Below, piece by piece: positions 45,241-60,200 of a DNA stretch of 64,000 nucleotides. Origin of the DNA: Formicarius rufipectus (lineage: Eukaryota; Chordata; Aves; Passeriformes; Formicariidae); the NCBI GenBank assembly GCA_013399695.1, contig VXAU01003994.1, forward strand, positions 368,507 through 432,506, given 5' to 3'. Below the pieces are notes generated by a model. It made no database searches, was not told the origin of the DNA, and was given only the letters and a program-made list of their open reading frames with translations. The first letter of the stretch is position 1. Every line of letters starts with the position of its first letter. Position numbers and translations under genes: made by a program.

Positions 45241-48200
45241 TGTGGGTTTTTTTTTGGGGGAGGGGTTGTGTATTGGAAGGTAATATGTGTCTCTTGGTCG
45301 CCCGTAAATCTGTTTATTGTAGGTTTTATGGTTTGGGGTGTTTTGGTGTCCTTTTGAGCAGTATGCACTCTAGGCCATCTTAGTGTTCAGGAAGCTCGTG
45401 CTTCGCCTTCTGTTCTGTATTTTTAGTAAGTCAGAAGTGCTGCTTGCCGTTTATCCTAAATAACACTATATCGTCAATAGACTGTCACTCTGGGAGTTGG
45501 TTTCTTTTAAGGCAGTGCTGAAGATTCTAGACAGAGGTGTGGATTTATAGAATGAAACCCTTCCTATAATGTATAGATTAGCCTTTATTGTTTTTACTTA
45601 TTGCTTCCTTTTATGCAGGGTTTGTTCTACAAGAAATCTTAACGTCTCCCAGCTTGATTTCTTTTGAAATCCTTGATCAGGGATCTTTTTGAAACCTCTG
45701 TGGCAGCTTAAGTACTTAGTATTGTCTGTTTTGTATTCAGTGATACTTTTTTCCCCAGAAAATTCTGATAAAACTGTTGGGCATGACTTTTCTGTATGAA
45801 AAGGAAAAAAAGAAAATCTATCAATTACTAAACTACATTTGCTCTCTTTTTTCATTTTTCTACTACAGGAGTAAGACTTTATTAGTCTGTGGTTTCTTGA
45901 ATGTCCTGAGACTCTTTGTAGGGGATCTCATATACTCTGTTCTCATGATAATAAATTCTGACTGAAGCATTTCATAGTTGAATGGCTTTAAGGTTCTTTA
46001 AAAGTAGTATTGTACATTGAAACTATAGAGTACCACGTGTTCAGCTTTATATGTTATTAGCTTTTTTATTTGATAGCTCTTTGAATGTATTCCTGTATGA
46101 TATATGAGAATAATAAAACGACTGTATTTAAAAATAAGATAAAATAGTCAAAGTTTAGACATTTCACACCTACCCACCCGGCCCTTCCCTTCCTTCCCCC
46201 ACCCCACCTTCCTCTCCCTTCTGTATGAATCTAAACTGGGAAACAACATGAGCTTCAGATCACACTCGGAGTTCAGAATCTTTTCTCAGGAGCAGCTGTT
46301 GTTGCAATAAATAAGATGGTCTATTTTCAGTTTTGGGGAACTTTTACTTCAGGTTGGTTTAATAGTTTTTGCAAATTGGGTGTCAGGTTTGTCTTCTAGT
46401 TGTAGGTCATAATCTTTGGCCATTTCACGCTGGGAGGCCTGTGACATCAGTTTACTTGTGAGGAGAAACAAAAGGAGGGCATTCTTCTAAAAGCAGAGAA
46501 ACTTGCCTACTTAATCGTGTTCAAAAGGCAAGTCAGACCTATGCTGTTCGACAGAGAGAAGGTGCGGAGAGATGCAAAGCAGCTTTTATAAATTATGTTA
46601 TGAAACAGATAAGAACTGCACTCTCCAGAGTAAAATAAAGGCACTAGAAATGCAGTCTGATCCAGGCTGCCGTGAGTGTTTGAAGTGTTGCCCTGTACGA
46701 ACATCCTTATCAAAGCCAGGAACGGAAGCAGGCCCTGCAGTCAGGGTAGAACTTCTGTTAAGCTGCTTCTGACATTGTGGAGAGCTTAATTCTATAGATA
46801 ACCAGAATGTAGAGAAGTTGAACAGTGATTTTGTTGCTGTTAGAGTAATGCATATTTAAAACCAGTTCTTTAAAAATAAAGAATTTGTTGACAGCCAGCA
46901 ATTTGTAAGGTGGCCACTGAATTACTGCTTAAGATGGTGCTTGCAGGGGGAACATGTTTATTTTATATAAATGTATTTTTAAACAGATACTAATGAAGTA
47001 AATGTCTGCTGAAACTGATGAAGAAACAATAGAAAGCTAACTGGAACTTTCTGTTTTGTTTAAGAGCAACTCCTACCAGAGTTATCCAGCTTCCTACAGC
47101 AACTGAGACTATTAACTATGATGTTAAGGCTTTTGGATCTTCTCTGCCTGTTAAGGTTATGGAAGCCCTAAAGAAGGCTGATGGTAAGAATCGATTTTCT
47201 CTGTTATTTTTCTGATGAAAACTGACAGGGGAGAGAAGTGTTAGCATGCTGTTGATGCCATTTAAATGCTAACGTTACAGTGGAAACTGAGATGTCTTTG
47301 CCTTGCTTTGAATCCACCTGGGTTAAGTAACAATAATTGTAATAGCACCCATGTGGATGTGAACATATGGAAATATCCCTTGGTTGCTGTCTTAGTCAAT
47401 ATATTGTAATGTGCAAAGTTGTAAAGAAAGCTAATAGTGGGGTTTTAGTAACTTCCTTGTTGGTTCTTTCTTGCCTCTTTTACTTGCCTTGATTTTGTTG
47501 TGTCCAACAGTGAATGCTCTGTTTTTTTCTTACTTTATTTTTGATCCCCACTTGTTATCACTTCTTAAAGACTCAATAATACAAACCCTTCCCAGAGTTA
47601 AAGAAATTGGTTTCTTAAGCAATTTTTGCCCTGTGGATAAGTTTTCTTTTTATAGTAAATATAAGAGGAACCAACTATGTATCTTAAAAATCATCTTAAA
47701 AATTGCTGAATGATTGATGAAGCTGTTATAATCTGCTCTAAATTGATGAATCAAGCTTCTAGGATTGTGTTGCTTTTCAGTTTCAGAAGTTGAGTGTTTG
47801 TCAAACAGATTTTAAATTATATGTAATAATTTGATATCTTAGATGGAAATTCTAACATGGAAAGCAATTTAATAGAGAATATTTCTTAGTTTCCTATGAG
47901 AATGAAATTTTATTGGTTTAAAGGTTACTCTCCAGTGTTTTAAAAATCTGAATGTTTTTTTTTATGTAGCTGATGACCAACTGAGTGTTCAAGTGGATGA
48001 AAGTGGATGGGCGTGGCTAGTCCATAAAGAGAGGCTGATTATTTGGAAGATTGGTCAGTCTGCGGTAGCGAAGGTAACTGAAAAGTGAAGATGGATGTCT
48101 ATATTTTGTACTAGTTGAACAACTTATGCAGCTATGGGGTTTTCATTTTTTTTTAAACAAGAGTTTTTTGTAAACTAAAGTGTGTCTGGTTTCCCCCAAA

Positions 48201-51200
48201 AGCAGTAGCTTGATATGAGGTCGTGCTGACAGTAAGTGACTCTCAGACTCTTCAGTTTTAATTGTCACCTTGACTCTAAGGTTAATTCTTTATATTTTAA
48301 TAGGTTCTTATGTTCATCTTGAGAAATCTCATTTTAAGAGTTAAAAACTAGGTGATGTGTCACAGATTAGTTTAGATTACTCTGGGATTGATTTTCCACT
48401 TGTCAAAAAAAACAAAACCGGTTAGTTTTAGAAGTGCTGAACATGTTTCATCTAGATTTTGTAGGTCAAGAGTTGTTCTTTTCGCTCTGGACTGTGTTTC
48501 AGCATCATTTCAGTCAATAGCAGGTATGGTCAGAGAAAACATGTAGATACAAAATCAGTATCTCTCAAGTAGTGCAATGTAATTTAATTATACAGGTCCT
48601 GTGCTTACCATGGAGTGTCAGATTTATGCGTTTTGGTACTTCTAGAGATTTTTCAAGGAATTAAAGTTTTTGGTTGTTAACTTCATAGGGGGGTAGGGAA
48701 GGAAGGTCTGTTTTCATTCTCTACTCTGTTAGTATCTAGTAAACTTTCTCAAATGCTTCTAGTTTATTTTTTTTTGTGTTGCTAGAGTACTGTATTAAGG
48801 AAAATCAAATAAACTCTGAATGAAATAATTTGATATTATAATGTTGTGATAAACAATCAGAAATAACTAAAGAAAACCACTTATATTTGAAAATGTACAG
48901 GTGGTTTTTAGCTGTTTGCTGCTTCTGACAGCTTTGCTGGAAATGTCTTGTGACATTCTTTAGATTTCCTTACACAGTGTCTGGGCTAGTTGAAATTTTA
49001 TTTTTAGCAGGGTCAAAAAGTCTAAAATTTTGTGGCAGAGGAACAAGTTCTTCTAGTCATATTTATTATGGCATCTCTTTCTTTCTTTCAGTTATCTCTG
49101 TGCAAGGAACTTCAGCTGCCACCCAGTGACTTCCCATGGAGTTCTAGTTTAGCAGCTATATCTTGTCTCGGTTCCTCAGGTGAAGCACCTTCTCTGCAGG
49201 TGATCAAATTCTACATTTTAGTATTTAAAAGCCCCTTACAATAACTTTGAGTATATACATTTTTATCAAATACTCATTTGAAAATATTTGGCTTTGTCTG
49301 TTGTCTATTCCAAAGGTCAGGTTTGATAGTCTGCAATCGATATGTCTGAAGTAAAGAAAATTCTGCTAGTCCTTTCAAGTTACACCATTTACATCAGATT
49401 AAATAGTAGTTTTCCCAAGGATTAGTTGGCATGCTTTCATAACAAACAGAATTGCTGTAAGCGAAGAGGTGCTGTTTTAACACCTAATGTTTGCACTCTG
49501 TAGGCTTATGCCTTTATGAAGTTAAAAACCACCATGTGATTTGATATTTCATTAGAACAGTTTGTTAAATTATAGTCTGCCTTTTAAGTCTTCCATAGTA
49601 GCTTGTAACCCTTGGCATCTGAAATTCTCCACAGGCTGTCTTCTGTCTCGCAACTGTAAGTTTTGTTTGCGTTTCGGTAGCAGATCCTGAGTGAGGAACA
49701 AGAACCAGTAGAAAATACTCGTTAGCAAAATAAGCGAGTATAACATTCCCTGCTTGCATTAAATGATGCTAGAGAATCTTTTTGTGACTCTGGTTCCAGG
49801 TTTGTCGGTGGGCCTCCATATGTATTTACTACTTTTTTCTGTTTGTCACCCACAGTCTCTGTATGTAAGATAATATATTTTAGTTAAAACTGCAGTCGAA
49901 TTAATACTGTCATCTTGCATGTTCTTTTTCACCTCAAGTCTCTGGCAATAATGGTTGCTACCAGCGAAGGTTCTGTGCGCTACTGGCCCAATCTTGCACA
50001 TGAAGGTGCCTATACAGACACGTTTACAGACTTTGGAGGCTCTCTGTGCAGTTTTCTAACAGCAGTAAAGGTAATAATAATATGATGTATATTAAAATAC
50101 TGGTTTTATTCCTAATCTAAAGATGGAAAGGCTTGATCCATGTTATCAGTCCTATATCTGCAACAAATGTCGTGAAAGTAACACTTTTTCATCATTAGAT
50201 TCCAAGGATTATATGAGGTATTAATTCTGTTGTTTAACTGAAATTGAGTTATATGGATAAAAATGTCATACAAAGCTAAGAAATGCTAAGTGCTACTCAG
50301 ATGTTTGTCTTTTTCTTGACATAACCAGATGGAAGTCTTGCAATGTAGTTCACTTATATTAGTGTTCTGTAGGATGCTATGCTATTGAATAGAAAAGAAA
50401 AGGTTGCAGTGTGCTTAATAATGCTTTGAGTTTTAAATGCACATGTGGAAGTTCAATGTTACTTATTTAATTATTAAACATACAAATGTTAAATGTAAAA
50501 AGTTAATATATAAATGTAGAAAGTTGCCTGTAGAAAGTTATTAAATTATTTTCATATTTTTCAAGAAAACCATTTTAAAATTAAAAAAACATCAAGTGTA
50601 TGTTACACTGACTCAAATATACAGAATAATGTGGGAAAGTTGTTTAAACAGCCTTCTATGTGATATTTTTTTTCCTCTGTTAACTCTCAAGTACTAAGGA
50701 TGCCTCGTGTCATGTTCTTCTTTCAGGTTTACCCTTATGAGCTAACATAAAGACTATCAACTGACAATATAATTTTTTGAGGAATGTGATTTTTATTTTT
50801 TTTTAATGCAGTTGTTTTTTCTTTTTGTTAGGGAGGAAGCTTTATTTTGTCATCTTCCAGAGGTCAACTAGTCAGGTTGATACCTGATAGTTCTGGCAAG
50901 ATTCATCAGCATGCTCTGCCACAAGGTCAGGGCATGTTTTCTGGAATTGGTAGAAAGGTTTCTTCACTTCTGGGTATATTGTCTCCTGGAAATGATGCTC
51001 TGGTAAGCTTCATGAACATTCATCTGCATTGATTTCTGTCCATAATTTCTAACCTCAGTGTTTAAGAAAGAAAAAAGAAAAGATTGTGTTAAGAGTGTAT
51101 GATGACCAAAAAAGACAAAACTCAGGTCATTTATGTTACTTACATTTCTTTGGAATTTGAAAGACAGAAACCAAATAAATTTATGCTTTGTTAAGGCAAT

Positions 51201-54200
51201 TGTTGACTTGCTCTTCAGATTCAAATAAAAGGAGACTTTGAAATAGTAATACTTCCTGAGGAATACGCAGTGATTCCAAGTCCTGCCCCTTTTTGGTGGT
51301 AGCCTTGTTACAACACGAAGAAACAGTAACCTGTAATTGTACTTTTCTGATTTAGACCTGCCGAGCGTTGATGATTGGGGTGAGTTTTGCCAGTGAACTC
51401 CTCAGAAGTTGGTGGAAAGTAGGAGAGATGTGCTTAGTATAGATGTTCTTTTATTTTTAAAATAAGACTTCTCTTGGAAATTATCATAATACTCATCTTG
51501 GTTGTAACTTGTGTACATTGCCCAAGGAAGTTGGGGGTTGGGTTTTTTTGTGGATTGAGAGTGGTTTAGATTTTCATACACAAATATTAAAGCTTTGCTT
51601 TAACCTTTTTAGCTTTTTCTTTCTTTAAATGCAGATTTCTAGCATTCTTTGGGATAGAGAGAGATCAAACTTTTATATGCTGACGAGTTCTAATCTAAAC
51701 AAATGGGAGATTGATGATTCGTCAGAACGTTATATTCTCAGCTGGGATATCAACAGGATCCTGAAAGAACATATTACAGATGCAATTTGGGTAAGAGCCT
51801 GCTCACCTGGAAGGGTTTTGTACATATTTGTTTTAATTAATAGCCTGTGTGTATATATATATTTACAAGAGAGGTGTATTGATTTTTTTTTTTTTTTTTT
51901 TAGGGATCTGAAAGTAACTATGAAGATATTAAAGGAGGAGTAAATATACAATACATGGATTTGCAGCAGAATCGGTAAGGAAGTACACTTGCCTCTGGTA
52001 AGACCTACATTAATGAAGTAAATCTGTTTTTTTGCAAAAACTTCATGTAAGTAATTGCAGTTTAATATTACTAGAGTGGTACTGTTAGATAACTAGGTTA
52101 TCCTGTATTTTGTGCTATCATTCATTATCTTCTTAGCATTACAGATTCTTTACCTGATAATAATTACTTTCACTTTTTTTAGTGTCAGTTTATCAGATTT
52201 GGGTATTTATTTTGTCTTGATATTGCAAAGACAACAAACAAGCAACTGTAACTTGTTCATCAAATGCAGAAAATTTACTGTCTTGTATTTAATTTAATCA
52301 CGTAAAATTAGAACTGCCTTGGTTCAAGTTTATACTGTAGTATGAACACTGTTAATAAATAGTTTGGAGGAACAAATAGTACAGTTTTTCTTTATTAAAA
52401 AACTACAGGATTGGAAAATATTTTGTTGAGATTGTATTTTGATATATTTAATTTTTTTAGTGGTAGAGTTTGAGCAAGTAAAATATGTAATAATAATCTC
52501 TCAGTGGTGTGATACCTGTTGTTGAATAGTGATGGACTGGTCATACTTGCTGCTGCATGGCATCCTGGAGATCATCCATGTCTTGTCTACTACACTCTGA
52601 TAACAGTAGAAGACAAAGGCTACCAGATGTCTGATGATGTTGTTGTGGAGGTCACACAGTATAATCCATCTTTTCAGGTATGCCAATGAAGGTTCTGATA
52701 TTGAGTTAAGAAAGCACAGTGTTTCAGAGTATTCCTGTATATAAATCATCTGTTAGATTTTTGTCTAAAGGGGAATAAATTTCTCTTGGAAGTATGAGCT
52801 TGTAATACTCTGAGAAAAATATGTACAAGCATCTCTTAGTGTTTAATACTATCTGTATGTAAAGTTTAAACTTGGCATTCTAAAACAGAAGACAAAAGAA
52901 GCATAAAAATAAAAGTCTAAGTATCTTGACTCCTGTTGATTTATCTTAATTTTTGTCCTGTCTGTGAAGGTTTCTACAGAGCAATTTTATAGTATGCTCT
53001 TGCAATCCATTTAGAACAGATCTCAGACTCTGTTGAAACTCTTGTCACAGGAGAAGGAAATAAGAGACCTGTGTTTTAGTCCTTGATAGGCAGCTGGCCT
53101 GCTGTGAGGGGAGGACAGATGGATTGTCTGTAGAGTACATTGGTTGTGCTGTGTTTTCTGGAAGCATAAACTTCTTCCACACTTCCCCTTCTCCCAGCCT
53201 GGCATCTTAAAACGCTAAGGTGGAAGAGTGTGGAAACTAGAATAATTGATCTGTTTACTTATCTCTCCACGTGAAATTAGCAAGAATATAATATGTATGG
53301 AAGGAAAAAAAACCCGCAGGATCTAAAGTTTTAGGACAAATTAAAATTGGTTTTGTTCGGGATTTTTAAGTCGTGTGTTACATCCATATGTCATTGTTAA
53401 AAATCAAAACAAATTCAGGCAGCTGGGATCAGCATTTAGAATTTTAGATGTTTGTTTTGAGGTATTCATTGTATATATGGTATTGTTCATGTTTAACACT
53501 TTCAGTCAGAAGATGAAGTGTTGTGCTGTCTGATAGTCCCAGATTACTTCAGCCATGCTGCTTACCTTTATAAGGAAGATGAAGTATTTGCTTGTTCCAC
53601 TGGAACTGGAAGAATTTCTTTACCACAGGAGAAAATCGTATTTGGCATACAAGGTAACTTGCTGGGGAGCAGAATCCCATTTGCTGATACTTTCTAACTG
53701 AATGCTTTTACAGTATTTAGATATCTTAGAGAGCAGTGTGGTATTAGAGTCCCTTATTAATTGTTTCAAGTTGGGAATTTCTCTTGAGAGTATAGAAAAA
53801 GTGCTGATGCACCATCCAATATTGTTACTCTACCGTATTTCAATGAGAATTAAGTAGATCCCCATTGTTGGTTGTTTTGTTTGGGTTTTTTTTTCCCCCC
53901 AATACTCAGTGTAAGTTTGTTTTTTTTCCCTTGAAGTTAACTTTGTGTAGAGGCTCAGCCTAAAATTCGTACTAGGTGCCTGTGTCAGATGTCTCTAAGT
54001 GTATCATCTTTGACCCTCAAAGGTGTTTTCAAGTGGGATGGGCACATCAATCCTTCAGTAGAATTTGAATCACCTCCAGTTTTTCCAATTGTCTTTTCTT
54101 CTCTCTATTTTTTTTCTTTTTAACACTTGCAATATCTGGAAGTCTTCCTCAGTAGGAAATAGTTCCACAATTTCTATATACCAGGTGCCATTTTCAGTTA

Positions 54201-57200
54201 CTGTTGGTTGGTTCATGACAAAAGTAATCAGTATAAAACTGTTAAATTTTTTGCTTTTAATTAAAATGGTTTTTATGTGCTTGATTTTTTTTTTTCTCTC
54301 TTCATCTTAGGAGATAGCATTTTAGGAGCAGGTTCCTGTAATAGCCTCCCCGTCTTCTTTGCCAAAAAAAGTGGCCTTCTCACTATCTTGTCCAGAGAAA
54401 ACATTTCTGTGCTTCCTGAAGACCTTGAAGATGCCCTGTCCTCTTCTATTGCCGGACCAAGAAGTGAGGTAATGGTTATTTGCTTGACTGGTTGAAAACA
54501 GCATAGAAATGTTATTCTGTCACTTTTGAATTGTCACTGTGGAAATCCTGGCTTGTCTTGAGTTTTAAAGGGTTTTTAAAATAGAAACTCAAACACTTGT
54601 AATGAAGACGGTTTTCAAAACCCAAGAATTCTTACATCATCTGCCAGCTTGGGTAACTTTTTTTTACTTTGTTTTGATGTTGAAATTTCTATGTAATTGA
54701 TATATTTTTTCATATAGGTGTGTTGCTGTCTTATAGAACATTAGTGCAGAGACTCCAGTGATCTTACTTTTTGATCAGAATGGTTTTTTCACTCTTTTGT
54801 GTCTGTTCCTTTTTGTATATATGAGATACTTTTTCCTTATGCTATAGAAAGCTTGGAGGCTAAGCTGGAAAGGGNNNNNNNNNNNNNNNNNNNNNNNNNN
54901 NNNNNNNNNNNNNNNNNNNNNNNNNNNNNNNNNNNNNNNNNNNNNNNNNNNNNNACATAATCTTATTAAAAATCTTTGACAGTGTTTTTATTGGTGTTTT
55001 GTGCAACATACATTTATTAAACTCGTATTTATATTGAATATGTTCTGTTTAAAATGTATGTGGAATTTGTTGCCAAGATGTTGCTTGAGTGCGAGGGAAA
55101 AGCAGAGAAGTTATTACAGTACAGAGACTATTTGTATGTGGTACTAATGGGTTTCAATCCTTATTCCAATTAAATCACATTTAAAATCAGTTGTAATTAA
55201 CTAGTATTTTAGTGGAAGACCTTTGTGTGATTTCTCAGATGGAACTGTATTGTTTTTAATGAACTAATCTCTAGTTAGGTTTGTCTGCACTTAGGCTGTT
55301 TTTGTGAATGATAGTACTCCTTATTAGCTATTAAATTCTGTAAAAAATGGTGGGTTTGAACGTTAAAATAAGTACCACAAAAAATCTGACTGGTGGAATA
55401 TGACTGTGTAAATGGTGGTGTGGATTTTACTCAGAATTCTATATGACTTCGATTGTAATGTGTCTTAGGGGCTTACGTTTGACTTAAACACAACTGCTTC
55501 CTGGTGGTGCCTATATTTTAAATCTTATGTGGCTGCTACCTAGGAAATTTGTTTTCATAATGAAGATTAATACTTGTCTTCCAGCTGAAGTTTTTACTTT
55601 GCATTTTCAGAGTCCTGCATTTGACGGAACCAGTAGACTAGAAGTTATAGCTCAAGAAGATAAGACTAAATTACTGAAAGCTGCTTTTCTACAGTACTGC
55701 AGGTAGAAATTGCACTTGAGTTTTGAGACTTTCTCTGTTATTTTTGAAGGCAGTCTAATACTTGAGTAAGAGATTATCTTGGTAAAGAAAATCTTGTGCT
55801 GTTTTAGTGACACGCATCTCCGTTAGGATAGTCTTAAATATGTCTTGTGAGCTAGTGAAGAAGTGATACCTGCTAGAAAGGAGCATTTTATAATCTTAAT
55901 GACTTTTCACTTGTTCTTTGTATATTATGAGGGTACATTAGTGCCAGTGGAACTTTGCATTTTGACTTCTTTATCCCTTAGTAAGTGGTGTTTTGTTGTT
56001 AAAAATGCTTTCCTTTTCATCCTCCTTTTTATTTGCTTAACTGTTTTCAGTATTACTTTTAAAGGTGCCTATTTACTTATTTATGTGGCCATGAAGATTA
56101 ACTGGCAGGGCAGACTTGGGGCAGGATGATGTCTTTTTTAGATTGACTGATATGGGAGAGTGGGAGTAGAAGGAAATACTCTGTCAAACTATCCTGATTA
56201 AAGCAATTGGACTGCAGGGAGGCATGCGATGCCTCGATAGGGTTTGGTGTTGGAGTGAGTGTTGTAAACAAGGGAGGAATTGGAGAGAGAAGATAAACAG
56301 ATCTATAAACTTGGATTAATTATATTTAGAGGGGATTGTTTTCAATATATATTTAATTAAAAAAGCAAACCAAACAGCCCACAAACCCTCTTAGGACTAA
56401 TCTCCTCAAAGAGTCTTAAAACTTGGAAAGAACGGATTTAAGATAACAGGAGGTAGGAGTGCTTTCGAAGTAGAGCTTCATGTGAGGTAGAAGGTAATGA
56501 AGGGGACTAGACACGAAGAATAAAGGACACCAATTCAAGATCTGTAAGCAAGCACAGAATTTAGACAAAATTATATAGTCAGAAATGTCATTAAACAGAC
56601 ATGCTGCTGAAGATTGGTGTAGGGGACTGGAGTAGCTAAGACCTGAGAGCCTTTCAAACATGAAAATTGATGTCATTGAGGATGTGAACAAGGGAGTTGG
56701 AAACAGAAGAAGCTGGGAGGTAGTAAGGAAAACAATGTGATACAGTTACAATTGTTTAAAGTTACTTTGATTAAAGTCTGGGATAGATTTATGAAACGAG
56801 AAGAAAATAATGATTGTATATGAATAGTATTTATTCCAGATTTTTCCAGAAAAAAATGGTATGGTTAAACAAATGGAGCAGACTGCCACAGAACAGATAT
56901 AACAGTGGCCTACCCAGACGTCCAGTGAGTTGATGCACAGCAAATAATGAAAGGTTGTACAGCCAGTAGAGATGTAAAGTCCACCAGCTGTGCAGTGAGC
57001 ACAGGCAGCTTTACAGACTTAGGGATCTTTGTAGAGGATGGGATGTTCTGTGGGAAGATAAGGTTCACCCTTTTTGATGGTATATTATGGTTTGAAGGAA
57101 ATAATAAAGTACCATATAATTTCCTTAGAAGCAGACGTCCTGGAGGGTTGTAAAGATGGGACTTTGTCCTTTGATAGAAGATTCATTATATTCAAGTTTT

Positions 57201-60200
57201 CTAAAGTATCCTTAATTTACCTTTGTGCAATTTCTGGATTCACTGCTAGGTTTTTTTGTTTTAAGACATCTTGGTCGTGTAACTGTTCAAACTGAAGGTT
57301 TTATGAGAAACATAAGCATTTCTAGTATTGAAATCGCAATATCCCTTCTCAGTCATAACACTAATTTTTTTGTCACAAAATCAAATCTGTGGTTTTTTTA
57401 TGTGTATTGTGTACTTTGTACATGGAATTCTTCAGTACAACTTCAAACTTCAAAGGTTTAAGCATTCAGGTGCTTCTTGCTTCATTATTTATTAACATGA
57501 GTAAAATAGGATTATTTGAAATTACAGGAAATAACAATAGTGCATTATCTTTGCTGAAGCATTTTCCTGAGAGCTTTTACAAGCTTTCACTCTATTATCA
57601 TTAGTGAGAGGGATTAGGTGTCCTCTTGAGAGAATTTTAGAGCAAGCAGTAGAAATTTTGTGTCTTAGCTACCAGACACATCCAGACTTTGCTCTGTATG
57701 GTGAGTCTTTTCTCTTGCATAGTAATAATAGTAATAGTAAAATAAAATGTGACTGGTTTGTGCTTTTTTTGTTTTATAGGTCATGGAGCCCACTTGCTTT
57801 AAAATAATCGAAATATCTTTTGTCTGTAGAATCAGAATGAGTGCAAAAAATGCTTGATGTTCATAATCTAAAGCACTTCACAAAAAAACTGTCAGAAAAT
57901 CCTGAGGGGATCTTTTTTCTATAATCCTGCCTATTAATTTTATTTCATATACTTTGTGTTTCATTTATTTCAGGAAAGATATAGTCAATGCACAAAGCAT
58001 GGTGGTCGAGGTCTTTCCATGTAATGCAGATCTGGATTCTGACAATGAACTGGATAGGGCAGTGACTCAGATCAGTGTGGACTTAATAGATGACTACCCT
58101 GCCTCTGATCCAAGATGGGCTGAATCTGTACCTGAAGGTAAATGTAATGTAGGATCCTGGAGTTTTTAATTTTTTGTCTCCCTGAAACAGTATCTACAAA
58201 CTTCTAGATAACAATATATTTTAAATTTTGCAGAAAAGGCACAGGTGTCCCTTGTCCTCTACCACTACTAGATACATTTCCAGAAAGGCTTAGAGATGCA
58301 TCTTGTGAGACTACCAGATAAAGTTGCAGTCTCATGTGGTTAGTTCTTGGCTTCATATGGTAAACACAAACAGCAAGGAAAACGTATTTCTGAGAAGGGC
58401 ACTTGGTGCAGGGAACAAGTGGCATCACTTCAGTGTTTCCATGATTCCTTGTATGGTTGTAAATTGTTTTCAAAAAAATAGATGTGTTAAGAGAGAGCTT
58501 ATTTGTTAATTCTTTGCCTTTTGTCAGTGTGACTGCACAGCTTCTGGTCGATGTGGATCCTGGGTAGAGCAAGCTTATATCCCTCTGAGACATTAGTATT
58601 TATGTCTGTCTGAAAGAGGACTAGAGAAATTAATTTAGGAGTATTTGTTGTACATAATGGATTAAAGCAGACATGGTTTCATCAAGACATTTCTTTGTTT
58701 GTGCTTCCCTGTCTCTTACCAACAGTGTTAATTCGAAAGTGGCCCCTGGACCTCTAGCAGTAGTTGCCAGTTACAGAGCAGAGGCTTAGTTTGAAAGTTC
58801 ATGTAAATAGTTACAGATGGATCACACTTCCTGCTGTTGTTTCTGTGTTGCAGCCAGTTAGGCATCATATCCTTGGTATTTTCTGAATCAACTTTATTTT
58901 AAATTTGGCAATCTGTCTGTGTTTATTCCTGGCTAAAGCCAAAAGTGAAAATTGATGGCTCCTTGGAAATAGTCGTGCTAATTTTGCTCATAGTGATAAT
59001 TCTTCCAAGCTTTTTATCTGGATGCAGAATCAGTTGGATCAGAATGCCTGTTAACACTTTAGTTTCTAGTTAGCTGTGTTCTAGGGCATAATTAATTTAG
59101 CAATGGCTAGTCCACAATGAAGGTAAAAATTTGAATCTGAATCTTACTGAAACTAGAGTAAGATGGTGAGGTTCTGTTTTAGCAGCATAATGAACTGAGT
59201 ACTTCAGAATAGTACTGATACAAAGATACTTTATTTTTTCTAAAAACTTCAGCTATGAAAGAGTTAAAAAAAACACATTACAAATTACATGGTGAGCAGT
59301 CTGTAAGTAGATGTGCATATAGCTGAAGTACCAGTGTGGTAACACTATAAAAATTTATAGAAATAAATAGAGGCAAAAATCGTAGTTATCCAGAAATGAA
59401 GATACCAAGCACTCTGATCTGAGATTTTTCTCTTTTTAGAAGCAGCTGGTTTCAGCAACACATCTCTCATTCTTCTCCATCAGCTAGAGGATAAGACAAA
59501 AGCACATTCCTTTTTCATTGACTTTCTTCATCAGGTGAGTTCATCTACTCTTTTGGGATCAGCGCATAGAGGTTATTATTTTGTCTTAAAGTAATTCTTC
59601 TAGAACACTGTTTGAAGTGCATGTGGTGTTTTTGTTTTGTGGTTTTTTTGTTTGTTTGTTTGTTTGTTTTTTTGATAAAAGGTTGGTGTATTTGAACGTC
59701 TGGGCAGTTTTCCAGTGCGAGGGGTGCCGATGGCAACTCGACTGCTGCTCTGTGAGCATGCAGAGAAACTGGCAGCAGCTATTGTTCTCAAGAATCACCA
59801 CTCTAGGCTGCCTGATCTAGTGAATGCTGCTATACTGATCGCATTAAACAAAAGAGAGTGTGACATTCCACCAAGTCTTACCCCTGCTGATGTGTTCTTT
59901 AGAGAGGTAAGAAACCTGTCACTTCTGAATTATTGGTTAACACTGCACATAGCAAACGTTGCAGTGCTTTCATGTATACTTTGAAAACTTTCCCTGTAAA
60001 AATCAATTCAACTTTACACAATTACCCTTTAAACTGGGATGGTGTGGTATTATTTCTCTCACTTTAGTGTATGTACTTTTTAGTGCCTGCAGCTGAAACA
60101 CAAATTCTGACAAATTTCATATAGCAGAAGTAAAGTTATAATTTCCAACTACCCAACATGGGTAAGCAAGGAAAAAGACAAGTGAAATTCTCAGACACAT

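Larger units (their letters stand above)
45187..55610 (+). other. NUP133 introns 1-11 (between the listed exons)
   Basis: Introns of 113 bases to 1.9 kb. They hold T-rich tracts (51883-51901) and an 80-base gap in intron 11. I see no CR1 copy or extra gene; short open frames here are not supported by homology. Confidence 0.7.

Noticed and set aside
44747..45383. Long open frames on both strands at the NUP133 promoter
   Set aside because: GC-rich island effect. Only the frame from 45002 to the donor at 45187 matches NUP133.
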